Origin: Sulfitobacter sp.
Lineage (GTDB): Bacteria > Pseudomonadota > Alphaproteobacteria > Rhodobacterales > Rhodobacteraceae
Assembly: GCA_013002405.1 (NCBI GenBank)
Contig: JABDKA010000215.1
Span: 1-33,412 of the forward strand
DNA: 33,412 nt
Direction: 5' to 3'
The notes beneath the pieces are model-generated. The model did not search any database. It was not told the origin of the DNA and saw only the letters and a program-made list of their open reading frames with translations. The translations under genes were made by a program, and so were the position numbers. Numbering within the stretch: the stretch's first letter is position 1; every line of letters starts with the position of its first letter. Shown piece after piece: positions 17,309-26,104 of this stretch.

Positions 17309-17616
17309 GGGCCTCCTCATCAATCCCCTGACGGGGATTTACTCGTCCTTGTCAGACTGTTGAAATAATTGCGCACCAAACAGGCCTTTTGCCCTGTGGC
17401 CTTTGTTGTGCAGCCTCCGGCGGGGATTTTTTTCCATTTGGAATCATGGGGGCGGTGCGCTCAGTCTGGCCGGACCACGCTGGCGGTGACCTCTTTTTGG
17501 AGGAGGCCGGTTCGTTCTTTTCAATGCCGAGAGGGGGAGGCCGCAGCCGCATCATTGCAGCCGCATTCAGGATACGGGATAACGGGGCGAGCGATTGTTC
17601 GGGAACGGGTGAGACA
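17309..17616 (+). other. Intergenic region and leader before polA
   Basis: These 308 bases separate the CHCC zinc-finger gene from polA. The first part holds a hairpin terminator (17322-17339). The middle contains a GC-rich patch followed by seven T residues near 17430, without a convincing stem. Near the polA start, TTGCAG (17555-17560) and GATAAC (17578-17583) are 17 bases apart and could be a weak promoter. The polA frame stays open upstream to 17389, but that stretch has no recognisable protein sequence. I see no RNA gene. Confidence 0.5.
17322..17339 (+). terminator. Hairpin terminator after the zinc-finger gene
   Basis: AATCCCC (17322-17328) and GGGGATT (17333-17339) form a perfect seven-base-pair stem with a TGAC loop, 14 bases after the zinc-finger stop codon. 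The stem runs straight into a short T-rich tail. It probably separates that gene from polA. Confidence 0.55.
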
Positions 17617-20418
17617 ATGACAAAGACGAAGTTCGGCAAGGGCCATCACCTGCATCTGATCGACGGCTCCGCCTTCATCTTTCGTGCCTACCATGCCCTG
17701 CCGCCCTTGACGCGCAAATCGGATGGCCTGCCCATCGGGGCAGTGTCGGGCTTTTGCAACATGATCTTCAAGATGGTCGAGGACAATCACGGCCCCGATG
17801 CCCCGACCCACGTGGCGGTCATTTTTGACAAGGGCAGCCATACCTTCCGCAACGACATGTACGATCAATACAAGGCCAACCGCGAAGAGATGCCCGAGCC
17901 GCTGCGGCCGCAGATCCCCCTGACCCGCCTGGCGACGGAGGCCTTCAACATCGCCTGCAAGGAGAAGGAAGGCTGGGAGGCAGACGACATTATCGCCACC
18001 CTGGCCGTGCAGGCGCGCGAAGCCGGAGGCCGATGCACCATCATCAGTTCCGACAAGGACCTGATGCAGCTGGTGGGCGACGGGGTCGAAATGCTGGACG
18101 CCATGAAGAACACCCGCATCGACCGCGACGGCGTCTTTGAGAAATTCGGGGTCTACCCGGAGCACGTGACGGACGTACAGGCCCTTGCGGGCGATTCGGT
18201 TGACAACATCCCCGGTGCGCCGGGGATCGGTATCAAGACCGCGGCGCTGCTGATCAACGAGTACGGCGATCTGGAAACCCTGCTGGAGCGGGCCGAAGAG
18301 ATCAAACAACCCAAGCGGCGGGAGACCCTGATCGAGCACGCGGATCAGATCCGTCTGTCCCGCAAGCTGGTGGAACTGGACCAGGAGACACCGCTTGATT
18401 TCACCCTGGATGATCTGGAGGTACGGGAACCCGATCCCGGTGCCTTGCTGGGCTTTCTGGCGGAGATGGAGTTCCGCACCCTGACCAAGCGCGTGGCGGA
18501 AAAAATGGGCGCCGAGATGCCGGTGATCGAAGACACGCCCGCCTTGCCCGACGCGCCGCAGGTCGACGCCATTCCCTTTGATCCGGAAAAATACGAACAG
18601 GTCGGCGATGCGGCGGCGCTGCAGGTCTGGATCGACCGGATCTACGAGCGGGGCTATGTCGCGGTCGATACAGAAACGACGGGCCTCAATGAGATGACCG
18701 CCGATCTGGTTGGCATTTCCCTTGCGGTGGAGCCGGGCGAGGCCTGCTATATCCCCCTGACGCACAGGGCGGCGCGGGGCGACGATCTGTTCGGATCTGA
18801 CGATCTGGCCGAAGGGCAGATGCCTCTTGAGACCGCATTGAAGATGCTCAAGCCCGTGCTGGAAGACGACAGCATCCTCAAGATCGGCCAGAACATGAAG
18901 TACGATGCCAAGATCCTTGCCCAGATCGGGATCGATCTGGCACCTTTCGATGATACGATGCTGCTGTCCTACGCGCAGCATGCCGGACTGCACGGACATG
19001 GGATGGATCAGCTCTCTGAGCGGTATCTGGGGCACACGCCGATCCCGATCAAACCGCTGCTTGGATCCGGCAAATCGGCCATCACCTTTGACAAGGTCCC
19101 GTTGGATGATGCGGTGAAGTACGCGGCCGAAGATGCCGATATCACGCTGCGCCTCTGGCAGGTTCTGAAGCCGCAACTGCACCGGGTCCAGGTCACCCAG
19201 GTCTATGAAAGGATGGAGCGGCCGCTGGTGCCCGTGCTGGCCCGGATGGAACGGTCGGGCATCAAGGTGGACCGCGATACGCTTAGCCGGATGTCGAACG
19301 CCTTTGCCCAGAAGATGGCCGGGCTGGAGGATGAGATTTACGCGCTTGTCGGGCGCAGGTTCAACGTTGGCTCCCCCAAGCAGTTGGGTGAGATCCTCTT
19401 TGACGAGATGGGGATCGAGGGGGGTAAAAAGGGCAAAACCGGCGCCTATGCCACGGGTGCAGACGTGCTGGAGGATCTGGCGACGGAGCATGAATTGCCC
19501 GCACGCGTGCTGGACTGGCGGCAGCTTTCCAAACTGAAATCGACCTATACGGATGCGCTGCAGGATCACATCAACAGGGATACTGGCCGGGTTCATACCT
19601 CCTACTCCATCGCCGGGGCCTCGACAGGTCGGCTCGCCTCGACTGATCCGAACCTTCAGAACATTCCCATCCGGACCGAAGAGGGGCGTCGTATCCGTGA
19701 GGCTTTCGTGGCTGAACAGGGCAAGAAGCTGGTGGCGCTGGACTATAGTCAGATCGAGCTGCGCATCCTGGCCCACATCGCGGATATTCCAGCGCTGAAG
19801 GAGGCCTTTGCGCGGGGCGACGACATCCACGGCATGACCGCGTCGGAAATGTTCGATGTTCCGATGGAGGAGATGACCCCGGAGATCCGCCGCCGCGCCA
19901 AGGCCATCAACTTTGGCGTGATCTACGGCATTTCCGGCTTTGGACTGGCGCGCAATTTGCGGATCCCCAAGGCCGAGGCGCAGGGATTTATCGACCGCTA
20001 CTTCGAACGCTTTCCGGGCATTCGGACCTACATGGATGACACCAAGGCCTTCGCGAAGGAAAATGGCTTTGTCCAAACCCTCTTTGGCCGCAAAATTCAC
20101 ACGCCGGAGATCGGTGCCAAGGGCCCCCGCGCCGGATTTGCTGCCCGTGCGGCGATCAACGCGCCCATACAGGGCACTGCGGCGGACGTCATCCGGCGCG
20201 CCATGATCCGCATGCCCGAGGCCATCGCCGACCTGCCTGCCGCGATGCTGCTGCAGGTCCACGACGAGCTTCTGTTCGAGGTGGAGGAGGGCAGTGAGGA
20301 GAAGCTGATCGAGGCCGCGCGCGAGGTGATGGAGAATGCCAACGATCCGGTGGTGAAGCTGGACGTGAAGCTGACGGTCGATGCGGGAATCGGGGACAAC
20401 TGGGCCGACGCGCACTAG
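17617..20418 (+). CDS. polA: DNA polymerase I
   Basis: The 933-residue protein is a complete DNA polymerase I for repair and Okazaki-fragment maturation. Residues 1-300 form the 5'-3' exonuclease (flap nuclease), with IDGSAFIFRAYHALPP at the start and WEADDIIA inside. A 3'-5' exonuclease domain follows, and its acidic residues are present: Asp351 and Glu353 in AVDTET, the GQNMKYD segment and YAAEDAD. So proofreading is probably active. The polymerase domain has motif A with Asp709 (VALDYSQIELR), motif B (RRAKAINFGVIYG) and motif C with Asp883 (QVHDELLFEV). I start it at ATG 17617, preceded by GGGTGAGA, because the 76 upstream in-frame residues do not fit the family. Identification is secure. 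Confidence 0.97.
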   Translation: MTKTKFGKGHHLHLIDGSAFIFRAYHALPPLTRKSDGLPIGAVSGFCNMIFKMVEDNHGPDAPTHVAVIFDKGSHTFRNDMYDQYKANREEMPEPLRPQIPLTRLATEAFNIACKEKEGWEADDIIATLAVQAREAGGRCTIISSDKDLMQLVGDGVEMLDAMKNTRIDRDGVFEKFGVYPEHVTDVQALAGDSVDNIPGAPGIGIKTAALLINEYGDLETLLERAEEIKQPKRRETLIEHADQIRLSRKLVELDQETPLDFTLDDLEVREPDPGALLGFLAEMEFRTLTKRVAEKMGAEMPVIEDTPALPDAPQVDAIPFDPEKYEQVGDAAALQVWIDRIYERGYVAVDTETTGLNEMTADLVGISLAVEPGEACYIPLTHRAARGDDLFGSDDLAEGQMPLETALKMLKPVLEDDSILKIGQNMKYDAKILAQIGIDLAPFDDTMLLSYAQHAGLHGHGMDQLSERYLGHTPIPIKPLLGSGKSAITFDKVPLDDAVKYAAEDADITLRLWQVLKPQLHRVQVTQVYERMERPLVPVLARMERSGIKVDRDTLSRMSNAFAQKMAGLEDEIYALVGRRFNVGSPKQLGEILFDEMGIEGGKKGKTGAYATGADVLEDLATEHELPARVLDWRQLSKLKSTYTDALQDHINRDTGRVHTSYSIAGASTGRLASTDPNLQNIPIRTEEGRRIREAFVAEQGKKLVALDYSQIELRILAHIADIPALKEAFARGDDIHGMTASEMFDVPMEEMTPEIRRRAKAINFGVIYGISGFGLARNLRIPKAEAQGFIDRYFERFPGIRTYMDDTKAFAKENGFVQTLFGRKIHTPEIGAKGPRAGFAARAAINAPIQGTAADVIRRAMIRMPEAIADLPAAMLLQVHDELLFEVEEGSEEKLIEAAREVMENANDPVVKLDVKLTVDAGIGDNWADAH

Positions 20419-20478
20419 TCATCGAGGTCGCGACGAAACAAGCGGTCATCTGATGGGGGCTGTCTGCCCCTCACCCCC

Positions 20479-20515
20479 CCGAGAGTTTTGTCAGTGATAA
20501 AGAGAGGCCTCTCGG
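20479..20515. repeat. Inverted repeat after polA
   Basis: CCGAGAG (20479-20485) and CTCTCGG (20509-20515) are exact inverted copies 23 bases apart, and the right arm lies partly within a perfect 12-base palindrome GAGAGGCCTCTC (20502-20513). It lies between the convergent polA and the DUF2798 remnant. A weak GGGGC/GCCCC hairpin (20456-20470) precedes it. It may act as a 3' end structure for polA, but there is no T-run directly after it. Confidence 0.4.
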
Positions 20516-20522
20516 CGGTCGG

Positions 20523-20753
20523 CTATACGCTTCTGATCAGGCGCGCCACGATCCGGCGGTGATGGGGGCGGGGATCAGGACCGCCGGGAAGGCGACGGCC
20601 CAGCTGGGCAGCCAGCCGCTCACCCAGTCCCGGGTGAATTCCGCGTCGATCGGCACGGCCCGCGCGGTTAAGATGCCGGAGAACAGGAAGGACATCAGTC
20701 CCGACAGGATAAAGCCAAAAAAGGATCGGTGCGAAACGGTCCGGATAAGGCAG
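20523..20753 (-). pseudogene. DUF2798-family membrane protein remnant with two frameshifts
   Basis: Read on the minus strand, three frames together spell one small two-helix membrane protein of the DUF2798 type. The first frame gives PYPDRFAPILF and the second gives GFILSGLMSFLFSG through SWAVAFPAVLIPAP. The third gives RRIVARLIRSV and a stop (complement of 20523-20525). The first switch occurs in a run of six T (complement of 20717-20722), where five would keep the frame. The second is near 20560, where one base is missing. There is no ATG, GTG or TTG in the first frame between the DUF1285 stop and the conserved start; the nearest candidate is a CTG (complement of 20751-20753). DUF2798 proteins have no known function. 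It lies 42 bases downstream of the DUF1285 gene. Sequencing errors could produce the same picture. The family call is from memory of its conserved motifs. Confidence 0.6.
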
Positions 20754-20795
20754 CTCAGCCCAGAGATGGCTGATGTCGGCGGCAAATCCGATAGC

Positions 20796-21392
20796 TCAGC
20801 TTTCCTGGGGAAGCTCCTCGGACGGGATGATGTCGAAGAATATGCCTTGCGACCAAATGCCAAACCAGCCGTTATGATGGGTCCCGAGATCGACCAGCCG
20901 GTAGAAACTCTTGCGGTCAATCAGGGCCTCGAGGTTGCGGCGGATCAGGATATAGGGCGATGGCTCCCCGGTTTCGGGGTCCCGCTCAACCCTGATGGGG
21001 TGGTCCGGTCCGGCCTGCGCCCTGTCATCCACGTTGGTGTAGAATTCAAGCGTCTGGTCGGCACCTTCCCCGATCGCGTGGAAATCCACAGCGACAAATG
21101 GCGCATCCTCCACCTGGATGCCTACTTTTTCGACAGGCGTGAGCAGGAAATAGCTGTCGTCCTCACGCCACAGAATGGTCGAGAAGAGCTTGACCATTTC
21201 GGGCCTGGCAATCGGTGTTCCCTCGTAAAACCATGTTCCGTCACGCTTAATCTGCATGTCCAGATCGCCGCAGAAGGGCGGATTCCACTTCTCCAGCGGC
21301 GGTAATCCGCGCGTCTTGGCGGCCTTTGCCGTCTCCGCCAGGCTTGATGCGGTAGGGGTCACGGTTTTTTGTCCGCTCATAGCTTTTGCCAT
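20796..21392 (-). CDS. DUF1285 domain-containing protein
   Basis: The protein is soluble, about 198 residues, and carries the DUF1285 features PPLEKWNPPFCGDLDM near residue 35, then DGTWFYEGTPI, the YFLLTPVEKVGI segment and a C-terminal YRLVDLG stretch. Its function is unknown. The start is uncertain: ATG at 21390-21392 lies only two bases after an AGAGGA, while ATG at 21378-21380 is 13 bases after it; I give the longer form. A frame open further upstream to 21857 is antisense to moxR and is not used. It is divergent from moxR across about 60 bases. It may share regulation with that cluster; no functional link can be shown. Confidence 0.88.
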   Translation of the reverse strand: MAKAMSGQKTVTPTASSLAETAKAAKTRGLPPLEKWNPPFCGDLDMQIKRDGTWFYEGTPIARPEMVKLFSTILWREDDSYFLLTPVEKVGIQVEDAPFVAVDFHAIGEGADQTLEFYTNVDDRAQAGPDHPIRVERDPETGEPSPYILIRRNLEALIDRKSFYRLVDLGTHHNGWFGIWSQGIFFDIIPSEELPQES

Positions 21393-21426
21393 TTCCTCTG
21401 CGAGAGATACACTTACTGTTGAAGCA

Positions 21427-21432
21427 TATAAT
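21427..21432 (+). promoter_or_regulatory. Perfect -10 box upstream of moxR
   Basis: TATAAT at 21427-21432 is an exact consensus -10 element, 18 bases before the moxR ATG. No good -35 sequence is found 16-18 bases upstream, and there is no extended TGn. If used, transcription would start near 21439 and leave a leader of only about 12 bases, removing most of the AAGGA at 21435-21439. Confidence 0.35.
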
Positions 21433-21450
21433 CCAAGGATTTCATTTGTC

Positions 21451-22458
21451 ATGACGCAAGCCGAAGACATGGTGGCCGAGATCGAGGCACTTGGCGACAA
21501 GCTGGCCGAGGCCAGAACATCGATCACCAAGCGGTTCATCGGCCAGGACCGGGTGGTTGAGCTGACCCTGACGGCCCTCCTGTGCGGCGGCCACGGGCTG
21601 CTCATCGGTCTGCCGGGACTGGGCAAGACGCGCCTGGTAGAAACGCTGAGCACCGTGATGGGGCTGCAGGGCAACCGGGTGCAGTTCACGCCCGACCTGA
21701 TGCCCGCCGATATCCTTGGCTCCGAAGTCCTGGAAACGGCGGAGGACGGCACAAGGTCGTTCCGGTTCATCGAAGGACCGATTTTCTGCCAGCTTCTGAT
21801 GGCCGATGAGATCAACCGCGCCAGCCCGCGCACCCAGTCCGCGCTGCTGCAAGCCATGCAGGAAAAGACCGTGACCGTGGCGGGTCAGAGCCGTTCGCTG
21901 GGCGTGCCTTTCCACGTTCTGGCAACCCAGAACCCGATTGAGCAGGAGGGCACCTACCCCCTGCCCGAGGCGCAGCTGGACCGCTTTCTGGTTCAGATTG
22001 ACGTGGCCTATCCGGACCGCGAAACCGAACGGGATATCCTGATTGCCACAACGGGTGAGACGGAGGCGGAATCGACCGAGGTTTTCACCGCCAAGGAGCT
22101 GATCGAAGCGCAGCGGTTGCTGCGCCGCATGCCGGTGGGAGAGTCGGTGGTCGAGATGATCCTGGATCTGGTCCGCGCCTTCCGTCCCGAGGAAGAGGAC
22201 GCCAGCCCAAGGGTGAAGGAAACCGTCGCCTGGGGCCCCGGCCCCCGCGCGGCGCAGGCGCTGATGCTGGCGGTTCGGGCCCGGGCCCTGCTGCAGGGTC
22301 GCCTTGCCCCTTCAGCTGAGGATGTGATCGACATGGCGCGCCCCGTACTGAGCCACCGGATGGCGCTGAACTTTGCCGCACGGGCGCGGGGCGACAGCCT
22401 GCAGGGTCTGATCGATGAGACAGCCGCCGATCTGAGCCGATCGAAAGCCGCAGCGTGA
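21451..22458 (+). CDS. MoxR-family AAA+ ATPase
   Basis: The 335-residue protein is a MoxR AAA+ ATPase, a chaperone-like cytoplasmic ATPase that works with von Willebrand factor A (vWA) proteins. Walker A is GLPGLGKT (residues 53-60). Walker B is LLMADE, with Asp119 and Glu120, followed by the MoxR signature INRASPRTQSALLQAMQE. Sensor 1 is in ATQNPIEQEGTYPLPEAQLDRF. The ATG at 21451 has AAGGA eleven bases upstream. The downstream gene starts with a GTG that overlaps this stop codon as GTGA. It opens a five-gene run with a DUF58, a DUF4159 and a large membrane protein, the usual MoxR partners. Its role is probably to remodel or activate those membrane proteins; this is inference from the family. 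Confidence 0.93.
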   Translation: MTQAEDMVAEIEALGDKLAEARTSITKRFIGQDRVVELTLTALLCGGHGLLIGLPGLGKTRLVETLSTVMGLQGNRVQFTPDLMPADILGSEVLETAEDGTRSFRFIEGPIFCQLLMADEINRASPRTQSALLQAMQEKTVTVAGQSRSLGVPFHVLATQNPIEQEGTYPLPEAQLDRFLVQIDVAYPDRETERDILIATTGETEAESTEVFTAKELIEAQRLLRRMPVGESVVEMILDLVRAFRPEEEDASPRVKETVAWGPGPRAAQALMLAVRARALLQGRLAPSAEDVIDMARPVLSHRMALNFAARARGDSLQGLIDETAADLSRSKAAA

Positions 22459-23339
22459 AAACGCCCATCACCCTCCGCGCGCGGGCCGAAACCGAATCGG
22501 CCCGCCTGCCCGCGCTTCTGGCCCGGGCGGAGCATCTGGCTGGTGCCGTCCTTCTGGGTGCGCACGGGCGCAGACGCGCGGGGCTGGGTGATGATTTCTG
22601 GCAATACCGTCCCGCTCAGTTGGGCGACAGCCGCCGCCTGATCGATCACCGCCGGTCGGCCATGGGCGATCAGGAATTCGTCCGCGAAAGGGAATGGCAG
22701 ATTGCCCAGTCCGTGATGCTCTGGGTGGATCAGGGCGCCTCCATGCGGTTCACCTCGGACAGGCTGCTGCCGGAAAAGGCCGACCGCGCCCGCCTGCTGG
22801 GTCTCGCGCTCGCCATCCTTCTGATTCGCGGGGGGGAGCGTGTGGGCCTGACCGGCACGGCCCTGCCGCCCCGGCGCGGTAACGCACAGGTGCTTCGGCT
22901 GGCCGAGATGTTCAGCGAGGATGACGAAGCGGATTACAGCCCGCCGGAACACCGCGCGATGATCCCCCACGCACGTGCAGTCTTCATTTCCGATTTCCTG
23001 GGGGACCTGGCAGAGGTTGAACTGGCCCTGACGAAGGCTGCGGACCGCGGCGTGCGTGGGGTGCTTTACCACCTGCTTGACCCTTCCGAAGAGGTTTTCC
23101 CTTTCACGGGCCGTACGATTTTCGAAAGCGTCGGCGGCACCCTAAGCCACGAGACGCTCAAGGCTAACGACCTGAAGGACCGCTATCTGGATCGGCTGGC
23201 CGCCCGAAAGGCCGAGTTGCAGCGCCTTTGCACGCTGACAGGGTGGCAATACGGGCTGCACCACACGGACCATTCGGCACAGTCTGCGCTGCTTTGGCTC
23301 TATGGCGCGCTTGATACCCGCGGCGGGGTGGCAGCATGA
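22455..23339 (+). CDS. DUF58 domain-containing protein
   Basis: The 294-residue protein starts at GTG 22455, overlapping the moxR stop. It has the DUF58 hallmark near residues 36-75: GAHGRRRAGLGDDFWQYR, then LGDSRRLIDHRRSA, close to the family pattern GxGxEFxxxRxYxxGDxxRxIDW. A vWA-like core follows. Its MIDAS position reads DQGAS (residues 92-96), with glycine in place of the first serine, so metal binding is doubtful. The product has no membrane anchor, unlike many DUF58 proteins, and should be cytoplasmic. DUF58 proteins nearly always accompany MoxR ATPases. Function is unknown; it probably acts with MoxR on the two membrane proteins encoded next. Confidence 0.88.
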   Translation: MKTPITLRARAETESARLPALLARAEHLAGAVLLGAHGRRRAGLGDDFWQYRPAQLGDSRRLIDHRRSAMGDQEFVREREWQIAQSVMLWVDQGASMRFTSDRLLPEKADRARLLGLALAILLIRGGERVGLTGTALPPRRGNAQVLRLAEMFSEDDEADYSPPEHRAMIPHARAVFISDFLGDLAEVELALTKAADRGVRGVLYHLLDPSEEVFPFTGRTIFESVGGTLSHETLKANDLKDRYLDRLAARKAELQRLCTLTGWQYGLHHTDHSAQSALLWLYGALDTRGGVAA

Positions 23340-26104
23340 CGGTACTGGGCGGCATCGGATTTACCGCCCCCTGGCTGCTGGTCGCGCTGTTGGCGCTGCC
23401 CATTCTGTGGCTCATTCTGCGGGCTGTGCCGCCCGCACCGATCCGGCGCCGCTTTCCCGGTGTGGCCCTGCTGCTGGGGCTGAAGGACGACGAGACCGTT
23501 TCGGACCGCACGCCCTGGTGGCTCTTGCTGTTGCGGGTACTGGCAGTGGCCGCCATCATCCTGGGTCTTGCCGGTCCGGTTCTGAATCCGGAAACGGATC
23601 AGGCGCAGGGCAATGGCCCCCTTCTGATCGTGCTGGATGGCAGCTGGGCCGGGGCGACCCGCTGGCCGCAACAGACCGAGGCGATCGAGGCGCAGCTGAC
23701 CCGCGCCAGCCGCGCGGGCCGGACGGTGGGGTTCCTGACGCTGACACGGCCTGAGGCACCCAGTTTTCAGGCTGCTGACGCCTGGCGTTCGAGGTTGGCA
23801 GGCCTATCTCCCGCGCCCTGGCTGCCTTCCGAGGACCAGATCGACCGCGCGGCGGAGATCATCGGGGAATTGAGCCCGTTCGACAGCCTGTGGTTCAGCG
23901 ATGCGCTGGATTATGTCGGACGCGACCGTGTACTGGATGCGCTGCAGGACCAGGGGGCGGTTGAGGTCTACCAGACTGCCGCCAATGTCTTTGCTATTGC
24001 ACCGGCCACCTACGCCGACAGCCTTGTGAACCTCAGCGCCCACCGGGCTTCACCCGGTCAGGCGCGGGAGATCGTGATACAGGCCGAGGGGCGTGATCCG
24101 GCTGGCAATGCGCGCATCCTGGCAACGGCGAACGCGACCTTTGAGGCGAACGGCACCTTGGCCACGGCCGAATTGGCCCTGCCGTCGGAGTTGCGCGCGC
24201 GCATCACCGGTTTCGTGATCGCGGGCCAGCGGTCGGCCGGGGCGACAACGCTGGTGGACGATGCCCTGCGGCGCCGCGAGGTGGCCCTGATCGGCGCGGG
24301 CAGCGCGCAGGAGGGCCTGCAGCTCCTCTCGCCGCTGCACTACATCGAGCAGGCTCTGGTGCCGACGGCGGACCTGATCGACGGCTCCATCGCGGACGTC
24401 CTGCCCGCAAACCCGGATGTGATCGTTCTGGCGGATGTGGCCACCCTCGCAGAGGCGGAGGCGGCCCCCCTGATGGAATGGATCGATGAGGGCGGCATGC
24501 TGGTGCGTTTCGCGGGCCCCCGGATTGCCGCCAGTGACGTCAGCCGCGCGGACGAAGACCCGCTGATGCCCGTACGCCTGCGCGCAGGCGGCCGCAGTGT
24601 TGGCGGCGCGATGAGTTGGGGGGAACCGAAGGCGCTTGCCCCCTTCAGTGAAACCTCACCCTTTTTCGGGCTGCCGGTACCGGATGATGTTGTCGTCTCG
24701 GCTCAGGTCGTCGCGCAGCCCGACCCGACACTGGCCGAACGCGTGATTGCCTCGCTCAGCGACGGCACACCGCTTGTCACCCGCAAGGCCGTGGGGCAGG
24801 GCCAGATTGTCCTGTTCCACGTGACCGCGACGGCGGAATGGTCGACCCTGCCCCTTTCAGGATTGTTCGTGCAGATGATGGAACGGCTGGCCATCTCATC
24901 GGCCTCCGTGACGCCTGACGCACGTGATCTGGAGGGGACGACCTGGCGGCCCCTCCGCGTGATGGACGGTTACGGGGTTCTGCGGGATGCGGGCAATCTG
25001 CCCGGCGTGGCAGGGCCCAGGCTTGTCTCGGCCGCCATGGGCCCCGAGCTGCGCCCCGGAATCTACGCCAGCGGCGACCGGCGGCTGGCGCGCAATGTAC
25101 TTGGCCCCGATGACACCCTTACACCGGCAAGCTGGCCTGCGGATGTGCCCGTGCGCGGCTTTGCCGTGGCGCTCGAGCAGCCACTGGCCGGTTGGCTGCT
25201 GAGCCTCGCCATCCTGCTCTTGCTGGCCGATGTCGTCGCTTCGCTTGCCCTGTCGGGCCGCTTGATTGGGCGAAGCAACGCGACGGTGGCCATCGTGGCC
25301 GCTCTCCTGCTGGTTCAGGCGCCTCCGGCCGAGGCTCAGAGTTCAGACGATGATTTCGCCCTTGTTGCGACGTCAGAGGTATCGCTTGCCCATGTCATTA
25401 CCGGAAATGCCCGGGTGGATGAGATTGCGTCGGCCGGTCTGCGCGGTCTGTCAGATACGCTCTTCTTCCGCACCTCGGTCGAACCTGCGCCGCCCACAGC
25501 GGTGGATCTTGAGCTGGATGAGCTTGCCTTCTTTCCGATCCTTTACTGGCCCATCACGCCCGATCAGCCGCGCCCTTCATCTGAGGCCTACACCAGGCTG
25601 AACGAATACCTGCGTTCGGGCGGTCTGATCCTGTTCGACACAAGGGATGCCGATATCGCCCGGTTCGGCGGGGCCAGCCCCAATGGCCGCAAACTGCAGG
25701 ACCTTGCAGCACCTCTGGACATCCCCCCGCTTGAGCCGGTGCCGTCGGATCACGTGTTGACGCGAACCTTCTATCTGCTGCAGGATTTCCCGGGCCGTCA
25801 TTCATCCCGCGATGTCTGGGTCGAGGCCGCCCCGCCAGATGCGGAACAGATCGAAGGGATGCCCTTCCGCAACCTAAATGACGGGGTAACGCCGGTCGTC
25901 ATCGGTGGAAACGACTGGGGCGCTGCCTGGGCCGTGCGCAGCGACGGCGCGCCCTTGCTGCCCATTGGGCGCGGGTTCAGTGGAGAACGTCAGCGGGAAC
26001 TGGCGAACCGTTTTGGCGTGAACCTCATCATGCATGTGCTCACGGGCAATTATAAGTCGGACCAGGTCCATGTTCCTGCCCTGCTGGATCGGTTGGGCCA
26101 ATGA
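23336..26104 (+). CDS. BatA/DUF4159 domain-containing membrane protein
   Basis: The 922-residue protein has two N-terminal membrane helices (about 10-32 and 60-82) of the BatA type, then a periplasmic-size vWA-like region. Its MIDAS position is DGSWA (101-105), lacking the final serine of DxSxS. Further domains lead to a second hydrophobic pair at about 620-670, ending in an APPAEA cleavage-like sequence. The C-terminal part (about 690-905) is the DUF4159 domain, with LDELAFFPILYWP and LNEYLRSGGLILFDTRD. It was probably built from a BatA-like and a DUF4159 protein. The ATG overlaps the DUF58 stop as ATGA, and its own stop overlaps the next gene the same way. Function is unknown; membrane location and MoxR context are the main clues. 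Confidence 0.85.
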   Translation: MTVLGGIGFTAPWLLVALLALPILWLILRAVPPAPIRRRFPGVALLLGLKDDETVSDRTPWWLLLLRVLAVAAIILGLAGPVLNPETDQAQGNGPLLIVLDGSWAGATRWPQQTEAIEAQLTRASRAGRTVGFLTLTRPEAPSFQAADAWRSRLAGLSPAPWLPSEDQIDRAAEIIGELSPFDSLWFSDALDYVGRDRVLDALQDQGAVEVYQTAANVFAIAPATYADSLVNLSAHRASPGQAREIVIQAEGRDPAGNARILATANATFEANGTLATAELALPSELRARITGFVIAGQRSAGATTLVDDALRRREVALIGAGSAQEGLQLLSPLHYIEQALVPTADLIDGSIADVLPANPDVIVLADVATLAEAEAAPLMEWIDEGGMLVRFAGPRIAASDVSRADEDPLMPVRLRAGGRSVGGAMSWGEPKALAPFSETSPFFGLPVPDDVVVSAQVVAQPDPTLAERVIASLSDGTPLVTRKAVGQGQIVLFHVTATAEWSTLPLSGLFVQMMERLAISSASVTPDARDLEGTTWRPLRVMDGYGVLRDAGNLPGVAGPRLVSAAMGPELRPGIYASGDRRLARNVLGPDDTLTPASWPADVPVRGFAVALEQPLAGWLLSLAILLLLADVVASLALSGRLIGRSNATVAIVAALLLVQAPPAEAQSSDDDFALVATSEVSLAHVITGNARVDEIASAGLRGLSDTLFFRTSVEPAPPTAVDLELDELAFFPILYWPITPDQPRPSSEAYTRLNEYLRSGGLILFDTRDADIARFGGASPNGRKLQDLAAPLDIPPLEPVPSDHVLTRTFYLLQDFPGRHSSRDVWVEAAPPDAEQIEGMPFRNLNDGVTPVVIGGNDWGAAWAVRSDGAPLLPIGRGFSGERQRELANRFGVNLIMHVLTGNYKSDQVHVPALLDRLGQ

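Noticed and set aside
17389-17616. A possible 76-residue N-terminal extension of DNA polymerase I
   Set aside because: The extension has no similarity to the exonuclease domain, and the ATG at 17617 has a ribosome site and the family start.
17521-20415. A 964-codon open frame antisense to polA
   Set aside because: It mirrors polA codon bias in GC-rich DNA. The translation is low-complexity and resembles no protein, while polA on the other strand has all catalytic motifs.
20456-20470. GGGGC/GCCCC hairpin as a polA terminator
   Set aside because: The stem is only five base pairs and no T-run follows directly, so it is not convincing as an intrinsic terminator.
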